A stretch of 62,315 nucleotides of DNA from a bacterium (GCA_026708015.1 JAPOVT010000035.1:1-62315), one strand, 5' to 3'; positions 25,398 through 34,301 are shown, counted from the first letter of the stretch. Numbers and translations: made by a program. Notes: generated by a model not told the origin, from the letters alone.

Positions 25398-26342
25398 CTA
25401 GAACGACAAGTCGACGAGGCGCTCGCTGAGATCCCAGAGAGCAGCTTCGGTGGGCGGGTTGTAGATGTGGGGGGCGTAGCCGATTTCGCCTGTCCCCGGC
25501 TCCGCCACGTTGCAGTCGGCCAGATACTTGCCGTTCTGGTCAGCCAGTTCCGCAGCCGTTGCCGCCCATACCTGGGTGGCGGCGCCGGACTCCAGGGTCT
25601 TGTACTGGAGGCCTTGGCCTGAGGCCGAACTCGCTTTCGCCCGTTCCCTCATGCCCTCGATCATCTCTTTGGTCATGTGCCGGCCCAGCTTGGTAGGGAT
25701 CGCGCCGGGATGGACCGAGAGCGAGAGCAATTCATCGCCGAAACGCCGGGCCAACTCGGCGGCGAAGTGGATGTTGGCGGTCTTGGATCGGCCGTAGGCC
25801 ACCCAGGGGTCGTAGGGGGTGTGCTCGAAGTTGGGGTCGGCGAGGTCTACGTCGGAAATGCGATGGCCGCCGGAGGAGAGGGTGACAACGCGGGGGTTCT
25901 CGGCTTGGCGCAAGAGCGGCATCAGCCGAGCGGTCAAGGCGAAATGGCCCAAGTGGTTGGTGCCGAACTGCATCTCAAAGCCGTCGGCCGTTCGCCCGAA
26001 CGGACAGCACATTACCCCCGCGTTGTTCATTAGCACGTCGATGCGGTCGAAATGATCAGCGGCCTCGGCGGCGAAGCTCTCCACGCTGGACAGATCAGAG
26101 AGATCCAATTGGTGCGTCGACAGGTTGGCGTCAGGCACCGATGAGCGAATGCGGTCGGCGGCCTCAAGATTCGCTTGGGCGTTTCGGGCCAGCATCGCTA
26201 TTCGGGCCCCGCGAGCAGCCAGCACCCGGGCTGACTCTTCTCCCAGCCCGCTGGTGGTGCCGGTGATCATCAAGACCTGCCCCGACAGGTCGAGTCCGTC
26301 AACGACCCCTTCGGCGGTGGACTCTCGACTGAACGAACTCAT
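25398..26342 (-). CDS. Short-chain dehydrogenase/reductase
   Basis: A 314-residue classical SDR: cofactor motif ITGTTSGLGEESARVLA (about residues 26-42), MLARN, the DLSDLSSVESF region, NNAGVM, catalytic Ser in VVTLSSGGHR and YGRSKTAN with the catalytic Tyr and Lys. The C-terminal part resembles the retinol dehydrogenase/WWOX-like branch, larger than typical 250-residue SDRs. NADP(H) is likely because of the basic residue after the second strand (LARN). The substrate is unknown. Confidence 0.88.
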   Translation of the reverse strand: MSSFSRESTAEGVVDGLDLSGQVLMITGTTSGLGEESARVLAARGARIAMLARNAQANLEAADRIRSSVPDANLSTHQLDLSDLSSVESFAAEAADHFDRIDVLMNNAGVMCCPFGRTADGFEMQFGTNHLGHFALTARLMPLLRQAENPRVVTLSSGGHRISDVDLADPNFEHTPYDPWVAYGRSKTANIHFAAELARRFGDELLSLSVHPGAIPTKLGRHMTKEMIEGMRERAKASSASGQGLQYKTLESGAATQVWAATAAELADQNGKYLADCNVAEPGTGEIGYAPHIYNPPTEAALWDLSERLVDLSF

Positions 26343-26398
26343 GTTGCGGCCTCCTCGTCGACATCGGGAAGATAGTTCGCCGAGAGGAAGGCTGCCGA

Positions 26399-26897
26399 TC
26401 AGTCCTCAAGGTCTTCGATGTTGCGGGGCCAGTCGTCCTTGAGGAGGCGGGACAGGGAGCGGTCGGCCAGCACCCGGCCGTCGGTCTGGCACTGGGGGCA
26501 GTAGTTGACTTCGTTGTCGACGTAGACGATGCGCTGAACGGGAAGCCCTCTTGCGCTTGCTGACCTCGGTGAGCAGCAGGGTGCCGTGGTCGAAGTCGAA
26601 GGCAGCCAGGCCGATCTTCTCCGGCGGCTTGGCCCTGGGTTGATCTCGCCATCGCAGCCGTCCGGCCACCATGAGGTGGATCACTAGGTACAGCTCGTCC
26701 GGCCCGTCCATTTCCAGCACCAGTCGCTTGCCCAGCCGCCGGGTTCTCACGACGACCCGACCCTCGGCTGCGCTGATTGGCGGGTCGAACGACTTGAGCA
26801 GGCTGATGCCGACCACCCGGATCTTGCGCAGTTTCCGGCCCACCACAAACCGGTTCAACGCCTCCAGATACACCACCACGTCAGGCAGCTCAGGCAC
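26399..26897 (-). pseudogene. Fpg/Nei-type DNA glycosylase with internal deletion
   Basis: The N-terminal domain is intact: [30 protein letters not shown] and [13 protein letters not shown]. After SKRKRAS the frame shifts. A second frame then gives the zinc-finger C-terminus: [20 protein letters not shown], then [19 protein letters not shown], ending at TGA 26399-26401. The whole helix-two-turn-helix domain, over 100 codons, is missing between the two parts. Family members are about 270-290 residues. The protein would lack its DNA-binding core, so the gene is dead unless the deletion is an assembly error. Confidence 0.85.
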
Positions 26898-26921
26898 GAA
26901 TGCGCTCCTTTCCTGTGGTGG

Positions 26922-27146
26922 TCACCTGGAGACGCTACAAGGACCCTGGACCGGCGAGGTACGCATCTCGTCGAGGTCGCCCTCCCAACCGGTTCCCTGC
27001 ATCTGAAGGGCCTCTTCCACTGTGAATGGTTCGTCAGCCACTATGTTCGGAGCCAAATTGGCTGCTCCTCGCTTTGTATGTTGCTGGTTTCGCTGGATTT
27101 CGCTAGGGCTGACCGCCTCGTCGCTATCTACGCCCATTTGGGCCAT
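26922..27146 (-). CDS. Small protein, antitoxin-like C-terminus
   Basis: A 74-residue polar protein ending with FTVEEALQMQGTGWEGDLDEMR, close to the C-terminal tail of some VapB/RHH antitoxins (GWEGDLDEMR). The N-terminal half does not show a clear DNA-binding motif. It is divergent from the Phd-VapC pair and its start codon overlaps one arm of the ATGTACAGA inverted repeat. It could be an orphan antitoxin remnant. A real protein is plausible but not certain. Confidence 0.4.
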   Translation of the reverse strand: MAQMGVDSDEAVSPSEIQRNQQHTKRGAANLAPNIVADEPFTVEEALQMQGTGWEGDLDEMRTSPVQGPCSVSR

Positions 27147-27242
27147 GTACAGATCATTACACCGCTAATCCACCAAGTTGCCCCTGAATTTCGATGGTTT
27201 CTTGAGGGGAGCGCAAAAAAACGCTAGAATTTTCTGTACATT
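27145..27242 (+). promoter_or_regulatory. Promoter and possible operator of the phd-vapC pair
   Basis: A good promoter is visible: TTGAGG (27203-27208), 17 bp, TAGAAT (27226-27231). ATGTACAGA at 27145-27153 and its perfect complement TCTGTACAT at 27234-27242 flank the promoter, the right arm covering the expected transcription start. Toxin-antitoxin operons are usually self-repressed at such palindromic sites; here the arms are far apart, so looping or two separate half-sites would be needed. Confidence 0.55.
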
Positions 27243-27259
27243 TTTGATAGGAGTGTTTC

Positions 27260-27550
27260 ATGGGTGCTCCAGAGTGGACAGTTCCCGCGGCTCAATTCCG
27301 TGACAAGTGCCTGAAGCTTCTCGATGTTGTGATGGCTACCGGCAACACACTGGTTGTCACCAAGCATGGACGGCCAGTGGCTGCCGTCGTCCCGTTTGTC
27401 GAACAGCCTCGGGGGAGCGCAATTGGATGGGCTGATGACATGGTCCTTGACCGAGATCTGACGCAACCGGCTATACCTCCCGAACACTGGCATGTGGTCG
27501 CTGATCCCGACCGGATCCTGACCGGATCCACAGTCGACGAACAAGGTTGA
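27260..27550 (+). CDS. Phd/YefM-family antitoxin
   Basis: A 96-residue antitoxin with the Phd N-terminal domain: EWTVPAAQFRDKCLKLLDVV, then TGNTLVVTKHGRPVAAVVPF, and a disordered, acidic C-terminal part that would bind the toxin. AGGAG lies upstream of ATG 27260 at proper spacing. It is the first gene of a two-gene operon with the PIN toxin and probably represses it. The stop overlaps the toxin start region (TTGA/GTG). Confidence 0.88.
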   Translation: MGAPEWTVPAAQFRDKCLKLLDVVMATGNTLVVTKHGRPVAAVVPFVEQPRGSAIGWADDMVLDRDLTQPAIPPEHWHVVADPDRILTGSTVDEQG

Positions 27551-27552
27551 GC

Positions 27553-27975
27553 GTGGACATCATCTTGGACACCGACGCCTTGCTGTGGATGTCTCAAGGC
27601 AGTTCACGGTTGGGTAAGGAAACCAGGGTCACAATCGAAGAGGCGATTCGAGAAGGCAGGGTGCGGTTCTCGCCGATCTCCATGTTGGAGGCCACTCGGC
27701 TCCACTGGGACGGGCGCATCGATCTTCGAAGAGCGCCCGAAGTCTGGCATCGTGAACTCTTGGACAGGGGGGTAAGAGAAGTTCCGGTGACTACGAACAT
27801 CACTATCTTGGCCGCGTCACTGGAACCCCAAGAAGGCTTCCACGCCGACCCCGCCGATCAGATGATTACCGCGTCGGCAATGGTGACTCGGTTCACCCTG
27901 GTCACTTCTGATCGAAAGATTCTCGGTTGGGCGTCGGAGCGAACAGACATCAACTGCCTCAACGCGCGTAATTAG
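27553..27975 (+). CDS. PIN-domain ribonuclease toxin (VapC-like)
   Basis: A 140-residue PIN-domain protein with the acidic metal-binding residues in place: ILDTDALLWM (first Asp), SMLEATRL (Glu), FHADPADQMI (Asp) and TLVTSDRKIL (fourth Asp). The domain should cleave RNA when freed from the antitoxin. GTG 27553 is preferred because AAGG sits 6 nt upstream; a TTG at 27547 overlapping the antitoxin stop is possible. The 3' end abuts a decayed gene on the other strand. Confidence 0.88.
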   Translation: MDIILDTDALLWMSQGSSRLGKETRVTIEEAIREGRVRFSPISMLEATRLHWDGRIDLRRAPEVWHRELLDRGVREVPVTTNITILAASLEPQEGFHADPADQMITASAMVTRFTLVTSDRKILGWASERTDINCLNARN

Positions 27976-28418
27976 CCAGGGAATAGGAGACTACACCTCG
28001 AAAGCGTTTCCCTTACCCAAGTTGCACCTTTTGCCCACTCAACAAAGCTCTCAAGTGCCTTAGTCCATGAACTAAAGCGATTTGCATAGGTCTTGGCGCT
28101 GTACTGCGATTTCGGACCGTCAATGTCACTATACGTTGGCTATCGTCTGAGGTGTAGCCACAGTTCAAGGAGATTCTGGAAAAGATCGTGTTCAGGGATA
28201 TTGAGTTTTGAACGTGTCGGCGGGAGTCCTGCTCTTTCCAGGGCAACTGTCCATGAACCAAATCGTCTAATTGCCGTGCTCGCGTGTCCGATGCCATGTT
28301 CATTGTATTACTCGATTGTTACTGTTTCTTGTCCTAACTTCTCTGCACAATCACAAATCAACTGAAGCAATTCTTCGTCCGATCTTCCCCGTAGGGTCTT
28401 CTTAAGCTCAAATCTCAT
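27972..28418 (-). pseudogene. Homing-endonuclease-associated-repeat protein, two nonsense codons
   Basis: One continuous frame from ATG 28418 encodes two homing endonuclease-associated repeats (HEAR/HNH_repeat): EYNEHGIGHASTAIRRFGSW-like unit with TVALERAGLPP, and PTYSDIDGPKSQYSAKTYAN, then RFSSWTKALESFVEWA. It is broken by TAA at 28308-28310, just before YNEHG, and TAG at 28140-28142, just before PTYSD. The HNH nuclease domain that normally follows is missing; the frame ends beside vapC. This is a decayed mobile-gene fragment. Confidence 0.75.
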
Positions 28419-28605
28419 GTACCGACCAATCTGCTGGAGCTAAGGCGCACGGAGATCGCAATCATAGCTACGTACAGAATGCTGTGGCGCAATCTGAGTA
28501 AACGCGCACTCGGAGGAAACCCCTGCCGGTTGAGTTGCGAGACTGGGCAGGCCAGAGTCCTTGAAGGAAGGTTGTAATCAGTCTGGCTCCGATGAGCGCT
28601 GCCGC

Positions 28606-30108
28606 TCAGTAGGGGAGGGCGATGAGGGTGCCGTCGGTGAAGTGGGTGATGACGGCGGGGTAAATGCCGAACAGGAGGGTGGCGGCGGCAGTGAGGCCGA
28701 GAGCGGCCACCAGCGAGGGGGGTACCCGCAGAGACGTGGTGTCGGCTTCTTCGGGGGTGTCTTCGAACCACATCATGCGGGCCACTTTGGCGTAGTAGAA
28801 GAGTGCGATCACCGAGTTCACCGCGGCGATGGCGGCCAGGGAATATCCCCAGCCGGTATCGGCTTCCACCACGGCCCGGAACACCGCGAACTTGGCGAAC
28901 CAGCCGCCCAACGGGGGAATGCCGGCCAGGGAGAACATGAACACCGACATGAGGATGGTCATGCCGGGGGCGTATTTGAACAGTCCGGCGTAGGAGCGGA
29001 TTTCGCCGGAGGCGGTGCGGCGGGCCACGGCGATGATCACCGCGAAGGCCCCCAAGTTCATAGCCGCGTAAATCAGCACGTAGGTGATCACCGCGGAGAG
29101 GGCCTCTTCGCCGATGTCACCGGCTACCGCCAGAGGGGCGAGCATGAAGCCGGCCTGCGACACCCCGGAGTAGGCCATGAGGCGCACGATGTTTTCCTGG
29201 CGCAGGGCAATGAGGTTGCCGGCGGTCATAGAGCCCACTGCCAGGATCCACAACAGCGGCTGATAGACGTCTTGGGCGTCGGGGAAGCCGACATGCACCA
29301 ATTGCATGAGAGCCACGAACCCGGCCGCCTTGGAGGCCACGGCCAAGAAGGCCGTCACCGGGGTGGGCGCGCCCTCGTAGGTGTCGGGGGCCCAGGTGTG
29401 GAAGGGGAAGCCCGACACCTTGAAGGCGAAGCCGACGATCACGAAGATGATGCCCAGGATCACCACCGGATTGGAGCCTTCTTCGGCCACCGCGGTTGAG
29501 ATCGCGGCCAAACGGGTGTCGCCGGCCAGCCCAAACAGCAGCGACATGCCGTACAGCATGATGGCCGAGGCGAACACCCCCATCAGGTAGTACTTGAGCC
29601 CGGCCTCGTTGCTCCTGGGGTCGGCCTTGCGCCACGCGGCCATCAGATAGGCGGGGATGGACAGCAGTTCCAAGGCCACGAAGATGGTCACCAAGTCCCG
29701 AGCTGAGGCCATCAGCACCATGCCCATGACCGACGCCAGGAGCAGGCCGTAGTACTCATTCTCCCAGTAGTCGCCCTCGGCGATGTAGTTGGTGGACAAC
29801 AGCACCACGATGTAGGCGACCACGATGAACATGGCCTTCAAGATGAGGGCGAAATCGTCCACCACGAAGGCGCCGCCGAACATCTCCCGGGTGTCGCCGG
29901 CCGCAGCCAAGGTCACGATAGGAATCAGCGCCACCAGCAGCCCAATGCCCGCCAGTGCCGAGGTGTAGGCCCGGCCTCGCTCCAACAACACGATGTCGAG
30001 CAGGGTGACCACCGCGCCTACCCCCAGCAGGGTGAGTTCGGGCGCGACGGCGTGCCAGTCGATGTCCGGTCGGACGAAACCGACGATCGAAGGCAGGGAT
30101 GAGAGCAT
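28606..30108 (-). CDS. nuoN: NADH-quinone oxidoreductase subunit N
   Basis: The 500-residue antiporter-like subunit of the complex I membrane arm pumps protons. It has about 14 hydrophobic helices and the conserved blocks EYYGLLLASVMGMVLMASA, FVALELLSIPAYLMAA, FKVSGFPFHTWAPDTYEGAP and SLAGIPPLGGWFAKFAVF, including the key Glu and Lys residues. It is the last gene of the operon, 9 bp after nuoM. The C-terminus is followed by about 190 bp before the HEAR pseudogene. Confidence 0.97.
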   Translation of the reverse strand: MLSSLPSIVGFVRPDIDWHAVAPELTLLGVGAVVTLLDIVLLERGRAYTSALAGIGLLVALIPIVTLAAAGDTREMFGGAFVVDDFALILKAMFIVVAYIVVLLSTNYIAEGDYWENEYYGLLLASVMGMVLMASARDLVTIFVALELLSIPAYLMAAWRKADPRSNEAGLKYYLMGVFASAIMLYGMSLLFGLAGDTRLAAISTAVAEEGSNPVVILGIIFVIVGFAFKVSGFPFHTWAPDTYEGAPTPVTAFLAVASKAAGFVALMQLVHVGFPDAQDVYQPLLWILAVGSMTAGNLIALRQENIVRLMAYSGVSQAGFMLAPLAVAGDIGEEALSAVITYVLIYAAMNLGAFAVIIAVARRTASGEIRSYAGLFKYAPGMTILMSVFMFSLAGIPPLGGWFAKFAVFRAVVEADTGWGYSLAAIAAVNSVIALFYYAKVARMMWFEDTPEEADTTSLRVPPSLVAALGLTAAATLLFGIYPAVITHFTDGTLIALPY

Positions 30109-30117
30109 CAGTGAGGA

Positions 30118-31713
30118 CTACTTCCCAGCCGCGGCGTCGAAGCAGGTCTGGCCTTCGCTCAGACCTGGACAGTTGCGAATTGACTCGATCACCGCGGGGT
30201 CGGTGGCTCCGAATAGGAGATGGGGATAGACCCCCAGCACCAAGATCAGGATGAGCATCGGGGCCCAGGCCAGGTACTCGGAGACGGTGGCGTCGCGGAC
30301 GTGGGGGTCGTTGGCGAACTCTTCACGGGGAGTGCCGAAGGCCGTCTTCTGAAGCATCCACAGCAGGTAGCCGGCGGCCAGCACCGTGCCCAGCGCGGCG
30401 ATGACCATGTACGACCGGAACGTCTCCTCGGCCAGTACCTCGGCGGGGTTGTAGGAGGCCAAGATGGCAGGGAACTCGCCCCAGAACCCGGCCAGACCGG
30501 GTAAGCCAAGCGAGGCCATGGCGCAGAATCCGAGAATCCAGCCCATGCGAGGGGCTTGTACCAGCAGCCCTCCCAGTCGGGACATGTCCAGTGTGTGGTA
30601 GCGCTCCTTCACCGAGCCAGCCAAGAAGAACAGCATCCCGGTGATGAGTCCGTGGGCCACCATGCCGAACACCGCGGCGTTGATGCCGAACTCGGTGAGG
30701 GTGGCAATGCCCAGCATCACGAAGCCCATATGGGCCACCGATGAGAATGCCACCAGACGTTTCAGGTCGCGCTGGGCCAGACAGCCCAAGGCGCCGTAAA
30801 TGATGCCGATCACCGCCAGCAGCCCGATGAACGGGGCCCATTCGACGGCCCCCTCAGGCAGGATGGGGATGGCGATGCGGACGAATCCGTAGGTGCCCAG
30901 CTTCAACAGCACCGCGGCCAGGATCACCGAGCCCACCGTGGGGGCCTCGGTGTGGGCGTCGGGCAGCCAGGTGTGGAACGGGAACATGGGCACCTTGATC
31001 CCGAACCCCAGGAACATGCCGCCGAACACCCAGACTTGAGACGACTTGGCGATGCCGGCAGCCGCCTCGGGCAGCTTTTGCATATCAAAGGTGCGGGTCA
31101 GTTCGTCGGCCACCATCACTGGATCGGCCAAGAAGTACAGGGCTAGGAAGCTCACCAGCATCAGCGCCGAGCCGAACAGGGTGAAGAGGAAGAATTTGAT
31201 GGCGGCGTAGCGCCGGTTCTCGCCGCCCCACACCCCGATCATGAAGTACATAGGCAGCAGCACGACCTCGAAGAACACGAAGAACAGGATCAGGTCTTGG
31301 GCGGCGAAGGTGCCGATCATTCCGGTTTCCAGGATGAGCAGCAGCATCAGGAATGCCTTGGGGTTGTGCGGCTCGGGGAAGTGGTTCCAGGAGTAGATCA
31401 CGCACAGGGGCACGATCAGCATGGTCAGCAGCATCAGCGGCAGGGAGATGCCGTCGACGCCCATGATGTAGCGGGAGTCGATGACGTCGATCCAGCCCTT
31501 GTCCACCACGAAGTTGAGCTTCCCGTAGTCATCGTTGTCGATGAACTGGATCAGCAGCAGCAGGCCGAAGACGGCCACCGCCATGGTGGTGGCCAAGGCG
31601 ATCAGCTTGTGCAGATGCTCTCGGTCTTTGGGGATGAGCAGCATGACGGCCGCGCCGATGATCGGCAGGAACGTCGGGATACTGAGCCCCCAGTCGTTGA
31701 GAAACTCACCCAT
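30118..31713 (-). CDS. nuoM: NADH-quinone oxidoreductase subunit M
   Basis: The 531-residue proton-pumping subunit has the expected MYFMIGVWGGENRRYAAIKF, PMFPFHTWLPDAHTEAPT and LGLPGLAGFWGEFPAIL motifs, with the conserved channel Glu in FFEVVLLPMYF and Lys in the middle helices. ATG 31713 follows GGGAG by 11 nt. Its initiation region is duplicated 61 bp upstream, creating a 22-codon reading frame (31706-31774) that ends within nuoM codon 3. Confidence 0.97.
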   Translation of the reverse strand: MGEFLNDWGLSIPTFLPIIGAAVMLLIPKDREHLHKLIALATTMAVAVFGLLLLIQFIDNDDYGKLNFVVDKGWIDVIDSRYIMGVDGISLPLMLLTMLIVPLCVIYSWNHFPEPHNPKAFLMLLLILETGMIGTFAAQDLILFFVFFEVVLLPMYFMIGVWGGENRRYAAIKFFLFTLFGSALMLVSFLALYFLADPVMVADELTRTFDMQKLPEAAAGIAKSSQVWVFGGMFLGFGIKVPMFPFHTWLPDAHTEAPTVGSVILAAVLLKLGTYGFVRIAIPILPEGAVEWAPFIGLLAVIGIIYGALGCLAQRDLKRLVAFSSVAHMGFVMLGIATLTEFGINAAVFGMVAHGLITGMLFFLAGSVKERYHTLDMSRLGGLLVQAPRMGWILGFCAMASLGLPGLAGFWGEFPAILASYNPAEVLAEETFRSYMVIAALGTVLAAGYLLWMLQKTAFGTPREEFANDPHVRDATVSEYLAWAPMLILILVLGVYPHLLFGATDPAVIESIRNCPGLSEGQTCFDAAAGK

Positions 31714-31774
31714 GTGTACGTGTGCTCCCTCTCAGCCACCGCTTAGGCGTCGGTGGAATCGATATTTCACCCAT
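31706..31774 (-). CDS. 22-codon upstream ORF overlapping nuoM start
   Basis: ATG 31774 is preceded by the same GGGAG-containing leader as nuoM and opens a 22-codon frame starting MGEISIPPTPKRW, with TGA at 31706-31708 overlapping the first codons of nuoM in another frame. The peptide has no homology I recognise. If translated it would couple or dampen nuoM translation by termination-reinitiation. It arose from the local duplication. Confidence 0.4.
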   Translation of the reverse strand: MGEISIPPTPKRWLRGSTRTHG

Positions 31775-31791
31775 GTGTACGTGTGCTCCCT
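31706..31791 (-). repeat. Duplicated translation-initiation region between nuoL and nuoM
   Basis: A perfect 25-bp direct repeat occurs at 31706-31730 and 31767-31791, offset by 61 bp. Each copy contains GGGAG, an 11-nt spacer, ATG and the next codons GGT GA. One copy starts nuoM; the other follows the nuoL stop directly and starts the 22-codon frame. Confidence 0.9.
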
Positions 31792-33994
31792 AGATGACGA
31801 TGATGAAGATCCCGGCCAGGATGGTGGCGGCGGCGAACATGATGGCGGCGTACTGCTGCACCTTGCCGGTTTGGATGCGGCGCAGCTCCTCCCCCGAGCT
31901 GTCGGAGATTTTGCCGGTGGCGTTGACGATGCCGTCCACCACCAGTTGGTCCACCTTGTGGTAGACGATGTTCCCGGCCTGCACCGAGCGGGTGCCGGCC
32001 TCGTTGACCACCCGGTCGATCACGTTCTGGTTGGTCCAGTACGCCGCCTTGGCCAAAGGCCCTTTGACGAAGCCGACGATCACCGTGGTGTACAGCCAGT
32101 CGAGGTAGTACTTGTTGACCAGGATCCGATGGCCGAGACGGGCCACGGCCGATCTCGAAGTGGGTCCGTCGGGCAGTTCGGTGGCGGTCGGACTCACCGC
32201 CCGAACCCGGACGAAATAGTAGTAGTAGGCCGCACCGATGCCGATCAGGGCCACGATCACCGACACGATGGCCAGCGTCCACGACGGGGTGGCGTGGGCG
32301 ATGGACGGGAAGTAGCTCACCCCCACGGCGGGCTCCACCCACTGGAGGAACTTCTCCTCCCACGACGCGGGAACCAACTGGAACCCGGCCGGGAGATTGA
32401 TGAACCCGGCCACCACCGCCAAACCGCCCAAGATCCACAGCGGCACGGTGATCCGGGGACCGGACTCGTGGGGGGTGCCATGGCCCCGGAACTCGCCGAA
32501 GAAGGTGAGGTACACCACCCGGGTCATGTAGGCCCCGGTGAGCGCGGCGGTGATCATGCCCATGGCCAGCATCACGGTGTAGGCACCGTTGCCCCCGGTG
32601 CCGCCGAACAGGCCCCACCCGCCAGTGCCCACCAGGATCTCGTCCTTCGACCAGAACCCCGACAGGATGGGCAAACCAGCCAGGGCCACCGTGCCGATCA
32701 TGAACGTTCGATAGGTGTGGGGCATGGCCTTGCGCAGCCCGCCCATGTCCTTCTTCATGTCGAAGGAGTGCACGGCGTGGCTGACCGAGCCCGAGCCCAA
32801 GAACAGGCAGGCCTTGAAGAAGGCGTGGGTGAACAGGTGGAACAGGGCCGCCGTCCACGCTCCCACGCCTAATGCCATCACCATGTAGCCCAGCTGGGAG
32901 ACGGTGGAGTAGGCCAGCACCCGTTTGATGTCGTTCTGAACGAAGGCCAGGGTGGCGCCCACCAGCGTGGTCAGCCCGCCGATCAGGGCCAGTGTGTTGA
33001 TGCTGGAGTCGCCGATGGCGTAGCCCTCAAAGAACACGCCGTAGAGCCGGGCCACCATGAAGATGCCGGCCACCACCATGGTGGCGGCGTGGATGAGGGC
33101 CGATACCGGGGTGGGTCCGGCCATGGCGTCGGGCAGCCAGGTGTGGAGGAAGAACTGCCCCGATTTGGACATGACCGCAGCGGTCAAACACAGGGCGGCG
33201 GCCAGGGTGACCGTGTGGCTCATGGTGTCGTTGAGGGCGGCCTCGTTCACCCCGATCACGTCGAAGGTGCCCGCGCCGAAGAACAGAATCGACACCCCGA
33301 TGATGATGCCCATGTCGCCCACCCGGTTGGTGAAGAAGGCCTTGAGGGCGGCGTCGGAGTTGTCCTTCTCCTCCCACCAGTGGCCGATGAGCACGAACGA
33401 GCACACGCCGACCAGCTCCCAGCCCACCAGCATCTGGATGGTGGTGGAGGCGGTGACGAAGAAAAGCATCGACGCGGTGAACAGGCTCAAGAAAGCGAAG
33501 AAGTGGGTGTAGCGGCGGTCGCCGGCCACGTAGTCGGTGGAGTAAATGTGTACCAGCAGCGACACCACGGTGACCACGAAGATCATCATCACGGCCAAGC
33601 CGTCGATCATGATGCCCGCCCCGATGGCCTCGGCCCCGTTGGTGAGCCAGGTGATCGACCGGGTGAGCGCACTCACCCCGCCGGAGACCTCACCCTCCGC
33701 TGCGGCCAGCCCCCCTGCTCCCAGCGCGTATTCGCCCTCAGATCCGTTTCCGCCAGCCCCCTCTACCTCGCTGATCCACTGGATGGCGGTGATCAGCCCG
33801 AACACGAAGGAGGCGCCCACCGCGGCAATGCCGATCTCTGAGCCCCCTCGGGGGAACCGCTTGCCGAACAGCAAGATCAGCAGGAACGAGACTGCGGGGA
33901 ACAGCCAGATCAGCCAGGCGTTCTCCAGGAACCATCCCGAAGCGGCGACGGCCTTGCCCGCAGTTTCGGCGGCGGCGATGTTCGCGCTCAGCAC
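31790..33994 (-). CDS. nuoL: NADH-quinone oxidoreductase subunit L
   Basis: The 734-residue antiporter-like subunit is the distal proton pump with the long lateral helix at its C-terminus. Conserved blocks: VGWELVGVCSFVLIGHWW, GKSGQFFLHTWLPDAMAGPT-type region (MSKSGQFFLHTWLPDAMAGP), STVSQLGYMVMALGVG and GLPILSGFWSKDEIL. It is somewhat longer than typical (about 610-650), the extra length being mostly in an N-terminal insert with Gly/Glu-rich sequence near residue 75 and a C-terminal extension. GTG 33994 lies 7 bp after nuoK, with AAGGGG upstream. Confidence 0.97.
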   Translation of the reverse strand: MLSANIAAAETAGKAVAASGWFLENAWLIWLFPAVSFLLILLFGKRFPRGGSEIGIAAVGASFVFGLITAIQWISEVEGAGGNGSEGEYALGAGGLAAAEGEVSGGVSALTRSITWLTNGAEAIGAGIMIDGLAVMMIFVVTVVSLLVHIYSTDYVAGDRRYTHFFAFLSLFTASMLFFVTASTTIQMLVGWELVGVCSFVLIGHWWEEKDNSDAALKAFFTNRVGDMGIIIGVSILFFGAGTFDVIGVNEAALNDTMSHTVTLAAALCLTAAVMSKSGQFFLHTWLPDAMAGPTPVSALIHAATMVVAGIFMVARLYGVFFEGYAIGDSSINTLALIGGLTTLVGATLAFVQNDIKRVLAYSTVSQLGYMVMALGVGAWTAALFHLFTHAFFKACLFLGSGSVSHAVHSFDMKKDMGGLRKAMPHTYRTFMIGTVALAGLPILSGFWSKDEILVGTGGWGLFGGTGGNGAYTVMLAMGMITAALTGAYMTRVVYLTFFGEFRGHGTPHESGPRITVPLWILGGLAVVAGFINLPAGFQLVPASWEEKFLQWVEPAVGVSYFPSIAHATPSWTLAIVSVIVALIGIGAAYYYYFVRVRAVSPTATELPDGPTSRSAVARLGHRILVNKYYLDWLYTTVIVGFVKGPLAKAAYWTNQNVIDRVVNEAGTRSVQAGNIVYHKVDQLVVDGIVNATGKISDSSGEELRRIQTGKVQQYAAIMFAAATILAGIFIIVI

Positions 33995-34001
33995 CGGTCG
34001 A

Positions 34002-34301
34002 TCACCCCTTCATGAGATCGACTTGGTCCAAGTCGATGGATCGACGGTTCCGGTACAGCAGCAGCACGATGGCCAGGCCGATTCCCACTTCGGCGGCGGC
34101 CACGGTGATTACGAACAAGGCAAATATTTGACCCATGACCGTGTCGTGGAACGCCCCGAAGGCGATCAGGTTGATGTTCACCGCGTTGAGGATGAGCTCG
34201 ATGGACATGAGCACCAGCACGCCGTTGCGGCGGGCCAGCACGCCGTAGACCCCGATGCAGAACAGCACCGCGCCCAGAAGGAGCATCTCATTCAAGAGCA
34301 T
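34002..34301 (-). CDS. nuoK: NADH-quinone oxidoreductase subunit K
   Basis: The 99-residue, three-helix subunit has the conserved [26 protein letters not shown] region with its buried Glu residues (shown in part) and [21 protein letters not shown]. It contributes to the proton path next to NuoJ and NuoN. It is in the standard J-K-L order. Confidence 0.97.
   Translation of the reverse strand: MLLNEMLLLGAVLFCIGVYGVLARRNGVLVLMSIELILNAVNINLIAFGAFHDTVMGQIFALFVITVAAAEVGIGLAIVLLLYRNRRSIDLDQVDLMKG

Noticed and set aside
28013..28303. Minus-strand 96-codon frame in the vapC-nuoN gap
   Set aside because: It is a different frame from the HEAR repeats, which explain this DNA better.
28593..28608. TGAGCG-CTGC-CGCTCA hairpin at the end of nuoN
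   Set aside because: The stem is only 6 bp and no T-run follows on the transcript strand, so a terminator is not supported.
31535..32872. Long plus-strand open frame (445 codons) opposite nuoM/nuoL
   Set aside because: It is antisense to clear nuo genes, His/Gly/Asp-rich as expected of a shadow in GC-rich DNA, and has no motif or start signal.
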